Shown one piece after another: positions 35,543 to 41,894 of a stretch of DNA of 41,894 bases. The notes beneath the pieces were generated by a model. It ran no database searches, was not told the DNA's origin, and was given only the letters and a program-made list of their open reading frames with translations. Source of the DNA: a virus; IMG/VR virus record IMGVR_UViG_3300031753_000019, positions 1 through 41,894 of that record; one strand, given 5' to 3'. The position numbers and the translations under genes are program-made. Numbering within the stretch: position 1 is the first letter of the stretch; each line of letters starts with the position of its first letter.

Positions 35543-37515
35543 TGCAACCCTTCGACCTCGTAGGCCCAAGTTATACAAGCCAATCACCCAACCTAGCAGA
35601 CCAACTTACTATCGGTTGGTATGTGGAATCCTCGGAAGGTGAGGGCCAAGCGCCAGCAGCCCTGTATCCGACTCCAGGAACGGCCGTTTTCTGCGATTTG
35701 ACCGACACGCCGATTCGTGGCGAAATCACGGTCAATGACCGAACTTTCGTTGCTGCCGGTGCTCATTTCTACGAAGTGTTTTCGGATGGCACGTTCCATC
35801 TGTACGGAAACATCGTCAATGATGGAAATCTTGTGTCGATGGCCGGAGGCGCGACACAGCTTCTCGTTGCGAGCGGCGGCCAAGTCTATGTGTTCGACTT
35901 CTCGACCGGGCATATTCTTACCGCATCGCTTAATCAGGGCGGAAACAATGGCATTCTGACGAGTTCTCTCAATGTCGGCGGAACTGGCTATGCTGCCGGG
36001 GACACGTTCACAATTTCTGCGGGCGACATGAATGCTACCGGAGTGGTCGATACTGTCGGCGGCGGCGTCGTGACCGGCTATCACCTGACGAGCGTAGGAT
36101 CGAACTACTCGGTCACAACCGGAGCACCTACAACTCGTACGGGAGTGCAGCTGGGGGTAGGTGTCGGACTGACGATCAATGTACTCACTCTTGGCGGCGG
36201 CTATACGGTCAATGATACCGGTGAAGTACTCGGAACAACTCCTTCAGCTACTTACATCGTAACGACCATCGACGCAAGCGGGAACGTGACCGGATTCACG
36301 ATCACGAACGGCGGCTCTCAGTATTCTCCGTCCACAAATGTGATGACCGAGACGGCGGGAGCACAACCGGGGATTGGCGTCGGCTTTACCATCAACATTC
36401 TCACGGTCGGAACGACAAACACGTTCACCGCTCTTCCGAATGGCACTCTTCTCGGGCCAATTTCCTTTGTCGCCTATGTGGAAGGCTTTTTCATCGCGCT
36501 TCTGTCGAACTCGAATCAATTCCAATGGTCCGCGCCTCTCGATGCGACGACTTGGGACCCTATCGACACGAACAAGGTGTCGGTATTCGCCGGAAACGTG
36601 CTTTCGATGTTCGCGGATCACAATGAAATCTGGTTCTGGGGCGAGCGGCAGACGCAGCCTTATTCTCTGACCGGATCGGCAAACACATTCGACCCGATTC
36701 TCGGGGCTTTCATGGAAGCGGGAATTTTCGCGCCTCAAAGCCCGGTGCGCCTCGACAATTCCGTGTTCTGGCTTGGAGGAGATGAGCGAGGCGCGGCAAT
36801 CGTATGGCGGGCAAACGGCTATACGCCTCAGAGAGTTAGCAACCATGCTATCGAGTTTGCTTTCCAGGGCTATCTTGCGACGTACGGCTCAATCGGCGTT
36901 TCGAATGCAGTCGGCTATTCCTACCAAGATCAGGGGCATGGCTTTTACGTCTTGTACTTCCCATCCCCGAGCGCAACATGGGTCTATGACGTGGCGACTG
37001 GCATGTGGCACCAAAGAGGTTTCTGGAATGCCGGAATAGGCCAATTTCAGGCGCATCACAGCCAGTGCCATACCTTTAATTTCGGAAAGCACCTCGTCGG
37101 AGACTGGTCGAGCGGCAAAGTCTACAACATGTCGATCAACCTATACGATGATGCCGGGAATCCGATTCGCCGTGTACGTCGAACGCGGCATGCTTCTGCC
37201 GATCAGAGCTGGGTATTCCACAAGGTCCTGCAAATCTATGCCGAAACAGGTGTTGGTCCTACGCCTCCGCTCCTCGATGGAAGTGGTAATCCACGTGACC
37301 CAATGATTAATATACGTTGGAGTAATGATGGAGGCCACGTATGGAGTTCGGAGCAATCAGCCGGCATCGGACAAGTCGGTCAGTATGGCAAGCGGGTCAT
37401 GTTTCGGCGTCTCGGAAGGGCTAGGGCGCGAGTCTACGAGGTCAGCGGGTCCGATCCGGTGCCCTATCGACTGGTCGGAGCGTTTCTCGATGTAAGCGCG
37501 AGTGAGGGAGCCTAA
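35542..37515 (+). CDS. gp10-like tail hub / packaged-DNA stabilisation protein
   Basis: 657 residues. Beginning (LVGPSYTSQSPNLADQLTIG) and later blocks (FIALLSNSNQFQWSAPLDAT, EIWFWGERQTQPYSLTG, HSQCHTFNFGKHLVGDWSSG, RRVRRTRHASADQSWVFH) fit the P22 gp10 family, a beta-propeller-like hub that closes the portal channel. Residues about 136-291 are an inserted Gly-rich region of repeated units (GTGYAAGDTFTISAG, GGGYTVNDTG, NGGSQYSPS), about 150 residues longer than expected for the core. The insertion probably forms a surface-exposed beta lobe. Confidence 0.85.
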   Translation: MQPFDLVGPSYTSQSPNLADQLTIGWYVESSEGEGQAPAALYPTPGTAVFCDLTDTPIRGEITVNDRTFVAAGAHFYEVFSDGTFHLYGNIVNDGNLVSMAGGATQLLVASGGQVYVFDFSTGHILTASLNQGGNNGILTSSLNVGGTGYAAGDTFTISAGDMNATGVVDTVGGGVVTGYHLTSVGSNYSVTTGAPTTRTGVQLGVGVGLTINVLTLGGGYTVNDTGEVLGTTPSATYIVTTIDASGNVTGFTITNGGSQYSPSTNVMTETAGAQPGIGVGFTINILTVGTTNTFTALPNGTLLGPISFVAYVEGFFIALLSNSNQFQWSAPLDATTWDPIDTNKVSVFAGNVLSMFADHNEIWFWGERQTQPYSLTGSANTFDPILGAFMEAGIFAPQSPVRLDNSVFWLGGDERGAAIVWRANGYTPQRVSNHAIEFAFQGYLATYGSIGVSNAVGYSYQDQGHGFYVLYFPSPSATWVYDVATGMWHQRGFWNAGIGQFQAHHSQCHTFNFGKHLVGDWSSGKVYNMSINLYDDAGNPIRRVRRTRHASADQSWVFHKVLQIYAETGVGPTPPLLDGSGNPRDPMINIRWSNDGGHVWSSEQSAGIGQVGQYGKRVMFRRLGRARARVYEVSGSDPVPYRLVGAFLDVSASEGA

Positions 37516-37754
37516 TGGCTAACTTCGAAGCGCCTCCGATTCGCACGCCCTTCCCCGATGCTAAGCAGTGGCAGGCTTCGGGCGTGCCCGCTAGGGCATG
37601 GGTGCAATGGTTTCAGTCGATTTCGACCAAATTCACCGCACTTTTCGGCGACCCACCTGTCATCACCGGGAGCCGGGGCGGTAACGTGGCGCTTAAGAAC
37701 CTGCTTGCCGAACTCGCGGCACTCGGACTTGTGAAGGATGAAACCACGCCTTGA
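37515..37754 (+). CDS. Small tail-region protein
   Basis: 79 residues, TAATG-type coupling with the gp10-like gene. MANFEAPPIRTPFPDAKQWQ and RAWVQWFQSISTKFTALFG: a short structural protein typical of this spot in podoviruses, where P22 has gp26 and gp14. The length is too short for a tail needle. Structural role by position. Confidence 0.55.
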   Translation: MANFEAPPIRTPFPDAKQWQASGVPARAWVQWFQSISTKFTALFGDPPVITGSRGGNVALKNLLAELAALGLVKDETTP

Positions 37755-38101
37755 TTACGATTGAGCGATTGCCGGAAGAAGAGTTCTACTTGCTCAAGGA
37801 CATCGAAGAGGGATTCACTCCCGATCCGCAGCAAAGCATCGCGGTGGTCGCAAAGCAGGATGGCCGGATCATTGGAAGGATGCTGCTTGTCGGAATGGCG
37901 CATATCGAAGGAACGTGGATCGCCGATGACTTCCGAAACGGGACGATAGCGGTGCGCATGATCCGGGAAATGGAGAAGCAGGCCACCGAGACAGGGCTAA
38001 AAACGATATTCGCTTACTCGGATAGGCCGGAAATTGACGAATACATGGAACGACTCGGCTACGCTTCGACCAACATGAAAGTTTTCAGGAAGGACCTCTA
38101 G
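37751..38101 (+). CDS. GNAT-like acetyltransferase domain protein
   Basis: 116 residues from a TTG that overlaps the previous TGA. Strand-helix order resembles GNAT enzymes: IAVVAKQDGRIIGRMLLVGM, EGTWIADDFRNGTIAVRMIR (position of the acetyl-CoA loop), KTIFAYSDRPEIDEYMERLG and a final strand (KVFRKDL). The cofactor loop lacks a clear Q/RxxGxG/A, so activity is uncertain. Such proteins occur in podovirus tail operons; target unknown. Confidence 0.65.
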   Translation: MITIERLPEEEFYLLKDIEEGFTPDPQQSIAVVAKQDGRIIGRMLLVGMAHIEGTWIADDFRNGTIAVRMIREMEKQATETGLKTIFAYSDRPEIDEYMERLGYASTNMKVFRKDL

Positions 38102-38103
38102 AA

Positions 38104-38820
38104 ATGCCTATCATCGCAGGGGTTGGCAGCATCATTGGAGGGATCATTTCCGGGAATGCGGCAAATAATGCCGCGACCGCGCAGCAGCAGGCTGCCCAGC
38201 AAGCCCAGCAACTCATTGCAACGAACGCCCAGCAGGGACTTGGGATCGAGCGCGGGGCTTTACAGTCCGAACAACAGAATCTCCAACCTTATCAGCAAGC
38301 TGGAACCACCGCTCTATCGAATCTTTCCGGGATGCAGCCGTTCAGCGCACCGACTGCCGAGCAAGCAGCAGCCACTCCGGGCTATCAATTTCAGCTCACT
38401 CAGGGACTCAAGGCGCTTCAGAACTCAGCAGCGGCGCGCGGCGGACTGCTCGCAAGCGGCACAGCCAAAGCGATCAACGATTATGCGCAAGGCACAGCAG
38501 CCTCGAACTATGGGAATGTCTACAACCGGGCGTTGCAGACCTATCAGACGAATTTCGGGAATCAGATGTCGCTTGCCGGACTTGGGGCGAATGCCGCAAC
38601 GAATCTCAGCGGCCTTGAAGCCGGAAATGCCAATGCGCAGGCTGGAATTCTAGGAAGCTCGGCTGCCGAAGAAGCTCAGCAGGTCAACAATGCCGGAGCA
38701 GCGCGGGCTTCCGGCTATGCGGCACAAGGCAACATCTGGGGCAACATCATTCCGGGTGCGATCCAGTCGGGCTATGGGAACACCATACAAAGCTTAGCGA
38801 GCCTCGGCGGGGGAGGCTAG
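38104..38820 (+). CDS. DNA ejection/transfer-type internal virion protein
   Basis: 238 residues. Starts with a hydrophobic glycine-rich segment (IIAGVGSIIGGIISG), then Ala/Gln-rich helices (AATAQQQAAQQAQQ). TPGYQFQLTQGLKALQNSAA and RGGLLASGTAKAINDYAQG are hallmarks of phage DNA-transfer (p32/gp7-like) proteins. Probably packaged in the head and ejected with DNA to form a channel through the envelope. Confidence 0.75.
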   Translation: MPIIAGVGSIIGGIISGNAANNAATAQQQAAQQAQQLIATNAQQGLGIERGALQSEQQNLQPYQQAGTTALSNLSGMQPFSAPTAEQAAATPGYQFQLTQGLKALQNSAAARGGLLASGTAKAINDYAQGTAASNYGNVYNRALQTYQTNFGNQMSLAGLGANAATNLSGLEAGNANAQAGILGSSAAEEAQQVNNAGAARASGYAAQGNIWGNIIPGAIQSGYGNTIQSLASLGGGG

Positions 38821-38822
38821 TC

Positions 38823-40421
38823 ATGTCCTCGATCCCATTGGTCGCCCTTTCCGTCCGTCCGACTGCCACAGCGCCGGAATTAACTGGCCAGCAGATGCAG
38901 CTTCGTAACCTTGCGGGGCAGAATGCCATGATTCCCGGACAGCTTCAAGAACAGCAGCAACGCGTTCAATCCGGAGATATCCAACTTCAGCAGCAGCAAC
39001 AGCAGCTCAAGGATCAAAAAGCGATCACAAGCGCTTGGCAGCAGTGGGACGGGAAAGACTACAACGACCTTCCGGTACTCGTGGTGAAGAATGGCGGCTC
39101 CGGGATGGCCGCGCAGCAGGCCGTACAGCACATCCTTGACGTAAAAACCAAGGCTTCCGAGATTGCCAAGAACGATGCGGCTGCTGGAACGAGTCTCACC
39201 GACAACCAGATCAAACAGAATGACGAATATCGAGGGCGTCTCCAATCAATCATCAATGCGCCCACCGATCAAAAGCAGGCACTTTGGGATGCGGAAATCA
39301 CCAAAGAAGAGCAATCCAGGGCAGTGCAGCCAGGGCAAATGTCGCACACATATCCGGGTGACGGAACCGCTACCGCAATGGCAAATCATTTCGCCTTGGG
39401 ATCGAAGATCACCCAAGAGGCTCAGGATCAGCAAAAAGCGAATGCGGCTGACTGGAAGGAACTCCCGACGCTTGGAGTCATCGTCAACACGCGCACAAAT
39501 GAGGTTCGGACTCCAGCCGGAACGGTCATGTCGCCGCAGATGATGGAGGCTCAGTACGTCAAAAACCAGCAGCAACAGGGCCTCGGGCAGCCACTCACTC
39601 CCGATCAGCAAGCCTTCAATGGCGCTTTCGAGAAGATGAAGGCTCTTGTCCCGGCCGCACAATTCAATCTTCAGAATCAAGGCGCAACCGGCGCTCCGGG
39701 CAAGCCCTCAGCCATCGCTCAGGGACTTGCGGACGGCACAATGAAGTGGCAGGATGTGGTATCGGCCCGCACTCCGATGTCGGTGAAGCAGGCGATCCTA
39801 TCGGAAGTGAAGGGAATCAAGCCGGATTATAACTCGGGAGACTTCGCACTCGAACAGGGCGTCAAGAAGGAATTCACTTCTGGGGATGCAGCCAAGAATC
39901 TCACTGCATTTAACACCGCCATCGAGCATGCGAACCAGCTCAGCACCGCGACCGATGCGCTCGACAACGGCAATATTCGGGCGTTGAACCAGATTGGGAA
40001 CACCCTCGGATACCAGTTCGGTAGCGACAAGACAACGAATTTCAATGTCATCAAGAACGCGCTTTCAGGTGAAATTTCCAAGGTGTTCAAGGGTGGCGGC
40101 GCGACAGATGCCGAAATAGAGGCGGTTCAACAGCCATTCAGCACAGCCAATTCACCGGCGCAACTAAAAGGCGCGATCAAGACAGCCATTGCGTTGATGA
40201 ACTCGAAACGTGAAGCGTTGCAGCAGCAATATGCGTCGGGCGTGCAGGCCAAGCCGAACTTTGGAGGGGGAGCGCAAGGAGGTGGTCAAACTCAGGGCGG
40301 CGCTCCCTCCACATCCGGCATGACGCGAATCAAGGCATCGGACGGGCGACTGCACGACATTCCGAGCGGCGCGCTCGATCAAGCGAAGAAGATTGATCCA
40401 GGATTGCAGGTAATCCAGTGA
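38823..40421 (+). CDS. Large internal virion (ejection) protein
   Basis: 532 residues following the first ejection protein by two bases, as P22 gp20 and gp16 follow gp7. Gln-rich coiled start (ELTGQQMQLRNLAGQNAM, IQLQQQQQQLKDQK), helical centre, and a short C-terminal domain (MTRIKASDGRLHDIPSG) recalling phage injection proteins. It overlaps the next gene by four bases. Exact counterpart not assignable by eye. Confidence 0.65.
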   Translation: MSSIPLVALSVRPTATAPELTGQQMQLRNLAGQNAMIPGQLQEQQQRVQSGDIQLQQQQQQLKDQKAITSAWQQWDGKDYNDLPVLVVKNGGSGMAAQQAVQHILDVKTKASEIAKNDAAAGTSLTDNQIKQNDEYRGRLQSIINAPTDQKQALWDAEITKEEQSRAVQPGQMSHTYPGDGTATAMANHFALGSKITQEAQDQQKANAADWKELPTLGVIVNTRTNEVRTPAGTVMSPQMMEAQYVKNQQQQGLGQPLTPDQQAFNGAFEKMKALVPAAQFNLQNQGATGAPGKPSAIAQGLADGTMKWQDVVSARTPMSVKQAILSEVKGIKPDYNSGDFALEQGVKKEFTSGDAAKNLTAFNTAIEHANQLSTATDALDNGNIRALNQIGNTLGYQFGSDKTTNFNVIKNALSGEISKVFKGGGATDAEIEAVQQPFSTANSPAQLKGAIKTAIALMNSKREALQQQYASGVQAKPNFGGGAQGGGQTQGGAPSTSGMTRIKASDGRLHDIPSGALDQAKKIDPGLQVIQ

Positions 40422-41419
40422 GCACGACGCCGATTGATTTCTCAAGCATTGGAGGCAGGCCCGTTAGTGCGGCTCCAATCGACTTCTCATCCATCGGTGG
40501 AAAGCCGGTCGAACCGACCGCGCAGCCAGTTTCTGGAGGCACGATTGGCCCGCAAAAATCCTGGCATGATATTTTCTCCCAGAGCGCCGATGCTCCGGTT
40601 ATTTCCCAAGCTCTCGATAAACTGAGCCAAATTTCGAACTTTACGCCCGAGGGACAGCAGGATCATCCGATCCAATCGGCAATTGGACAGACAGCCGCCC
40701 GGATGAAACAAATGCTCTTCGGCGGACAGGGCGGCGGATTGAACATGCAGACCGGATTCCTGAATAATCCGGTGACGAGTTCACTTGTCGGTGGACCGGG
40801 AGAGGCTTCAGCAGCTGCAAGTGGCATAGAAAAGGCAGCCGCAGCACCAGGAGAAGCGGTGGAAGCCGTAAAGGGAGGAATTCAAGCAGTAAAAGAAGCT
40901 ATGCCTGCGGCGAAGATGGCCGCAGCGGGGCAGAAATTCCAGGAACTGAGCGGCGCAATCGGGAATCACACGGTCGCCATGACGGATCGGCTCGGAAATG
41001 CGCTCACTGATGTTAAGCAGGCGGTCGATACCGGATCGACCCTGCCATCGGTGATCAACAAATTCGTGACGCGCATCGCCGATGTCGACAAAGGGCCGCT
41101 GACTTACGATGAGGCGAGGCAATTTTACTCGAACGTCTCCGACCTTTCGGCCTCGGAACGCATGGCAGCCAAAGCCAAAGACCTCCGGGTGATTCAGGAA
41201 TTCAAGCATGCGCTGGGGGATACGATTGCCGACACTGCGGATCAGGGTGGATTACTTGCGAAGTATCAGGATGCCATGAAGGGATTCGCAACCGGGGCGC
41301 AGCGGGCACAGCAACTTGAAAATATCAAAGACAAAGCGGTCCAAGCACTCGGCCCTGCCGTCCTAGGGACTGCCGGATGGAAGGGACTGAGTTATCTCAA
41401 GAGTCTGGCCGGTCATTGA
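40418..41419 (+). CDS. Virion protein with duplicated N-terminal motif
   Basis: 333 residues. PIDFSSIGGRPV (residues 5-16) repeats as PIDFSSIGGKPV (20-31), a short tandem motif that may bind other virion parts. The rest is helical and Ala-rich (AAAASGIEKAAAA-like stretches, YDEARQFYSNVSDLSASERM), with a conserved-looking end (LGPAVLGTAGWKGLSYLKSL). Third in the ejection-protein row. Its stop overlaps the end of the convergent membrane gene by seven bases. Confidence 0.6.
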   Translation: MSTTPIDFSSIGGRPVSAAPIDFSSIGGKPVEPTAQPVSGGTIGPQKSWHDIFSQSADAPVISQALDKLSQISNFTPEGQQDHPIQSAIGQTAARMKQMLFGGQGGGLNMQTGFLNNPVTSSLVGGPGEASAAASGIEKAAAAPGEAVEAVKGGIQAVKEAMPAAKMAAAGQKFQELSGAIGNHTVAMTDRLGNALTDVKQAVDTGSTLPSVINKFVTRIADVDKGPLTYDEARQFYSNVSDLSASERMAAKAKDLRVIQEFKHALGDTIADTADQGGLLAKYQDAMKGFATGAQRAQQLENIKDKAVQALGPAVLGTAGWKGLSYLKSLAGH

Positions 41420-41595
41420 CAGAAATAGGGCCGACCATGAAAGTTTCGGCATAGGGAACTGTGATGGCCGCATGAACAGTTTGAGTCGCGCAGCGTGTAA
41501 TACAGGAAAGCGGCACCGTAAAACAGCAAAAAGACTGGGCCAAGGAACCAGCATCCGATGCCGAGCAAGGCAAGCAAACCGAGGATGAATTTCAT
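41413..41595 (-). CDS. Small membrane protein with Cys/His tail
   Basis: 60 residues from the ATG at 41595, behind AAGGAG. Two hydrophobic segments (FILGLLALLGIGCWFLGPVF, LLFYGAAFLYY), then NCSCGHHSSLCRNFHGRPYFC, a tail with five Cys and three His that could bind metal. It stands alone against the late genes with its own promoter, so it is a moron-type gene, perhaps acting in superinfection exclusion at the membrane. Confidence 0.65.
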   Translation of the reverse strand: MKFILGLLALLGIGCWFLGPVFLLFYGAAFLYYTLRDSNCSCGHHSSLCRNFHGRPYFCQ

Positions 41596-41608
41596 GGCTA
41601 ACTCCTTA

Positions 41609-41646
41609 TGTACATCCACTGTACAGCGATTCTGCGATTGGGTCAA
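41609..41646 (-). promoter_or_regulatory. Promoter with twin TGTACA operator
   Basis: Minus strand TTGACC (41641-41646), 17-base spacer, TACAGT (41618-41623). Two TGTACA palindromes at 41609-41614 and 41620-41625 are 11 bases apart, one helical turn, and cover the -10 box and start site. This is a good layout for repression of the small membrane gene at 41595. Confidence 0.65.
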
Positions 41647-41665
41647 CTACCCGTTGGTACTAGGA

Positions 41666-41893
41666 CTATATATGATTCCAAGTCTTTCTCGAAGTAATCA
41701 GGTATATGCCAGCTTGCGTCATTTTATAGCGTTCTGCTATGTCCTTTTGAAACATACCGTTAGCGTACAGTTGGCGAATTTTGAGCACATCTTCATTAGT
41801 AAGGTGCGTCCTTTCCCCGCTGGCTTCGCCGTGATGTTCGCCAGTGTGTGTCCTTCTGCCTTTGGCAAGGCAATCGAGCTGATTGTCGAGATT
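41666..41893 (-). CDS. HNH homing-type endonuclease, C-terminal part (cut by window end)
   Basis: 75 open codons enter from base 41894 and stop at TAG 41666-41668: NLDNQLDCLAKGRRTH, then GERTHLTNEDVLKIRQLYA and FQKDIAERYKMTQAGIYLI, ending SRKTWNHI. This is the tail of HNH_3-type endonucleases, with a helix-turn-helix DNA-binding unit (LTNEDVLKIRQLY...IAERY...). It continues the N-terminal part at 1-307 once the window is closed into a circle, with about 19 residues missing. Confidence 0.85.
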   Translation of the reverse strand, partial: NLDNQLDCLAKGRRTHTGEHHGEASGERTHLTNEDVLKIRQLYANGMFQKDIAERYKMTQAGIYLITSRKTWNHI

Positions 41894-41894
41894 T

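Noticed and set aside
1-41894. Integrated prophage with bacterial flanks
   Set aside because: No integrase, attachment site or bacterial gene was seen, and the ends join within one phage gene.
1-41894. CRISPR array or rRNA genes
   Set aside because: No regularly spaced identical repeats and no rRNA-like stretch were found on reading through; the repeats present are pairs or triples at gene junctions.

Overview
The window is a tailed-phage genome, essentially complete. The virion genes run in P22-like podovirus order: small and large terminase, portal, scaffold, P22-type coat, gp4-like tail accessory factor, gp10-like tail stabiliser, then ejection-type proteins. The two window ends carry the N- and C-terminal parts of one minus-strand HNH endonuclease, so the molecule is circular or circularly permuted and the contig was cut inside that gene, with about 55 nt missing at the cut. 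No integrase, CI-like repressor, DNA polymerase, primase, helicase, tRNA or CRISPR array was seen. The host is probably a Gram-negative bacterium: there is a lipoprotein, a Tat motif and Sec signals. A soil acidobacterium-like host is only a guess from the style of the tail proteins.

Layout. 1-7.75 kb (+): four consecutive tail-fibre or adhesin-like genes, each beginning with a Sec-type signal peptide, which is odd for phage tails. 7.8-9.9 kb (+): small membrane proteins (holin/spanin candidates), a lysozyme-like endolysin and a small beta-rich protein. 9.88-9.98 kb: a structured RNA or two-way terminator between convergent operons. 10-23.7 kb (-): an early operon of about 50 tightly packed small genes, mostly joined by ATGA, GTGA, TTGA or TAATG overlaps. 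It holds an ERF recombinase, a RusA resolvase, an HNH nuclease, a winged-helix replication-type protein, a C5-cytosine methyltransferase, an amber-interrupted Dam gene framed by 24-bp inverted repeats, and many tiny zinc-ribbon proteins. 23.73-23.85 kb: divergent control region with a strong leftward promoter and a symmetric operator. 23.85-41.4 kb (+): packaging and morphogenesis genes, with a histidine phosphatase and a GroES homologue between terminase and portal. At 35.2-35.5 kb a minus-strand gene with its own promoter joins a Tat signal to a copy of the coat protein N-terminal arm. 41.4-41.65 kb (-): a small Cys-rich membrane protein behind its own promoter and a double TGTACA operator.

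Working model. The leftward operon modifies and recombines DNA and probably handles host takeover. The rightward operon packages DNA by a terminase/portal motor into a P22-like capsid, helped by a phage-encoded GroES, and continues through the circle junction into receptor-binding and lysis genes. Several small genes look damaged (amber in dam, +1 shift at 19.16 kb, missing start at 15.6 kb). This could be sequence error, microdiversity or real decay.
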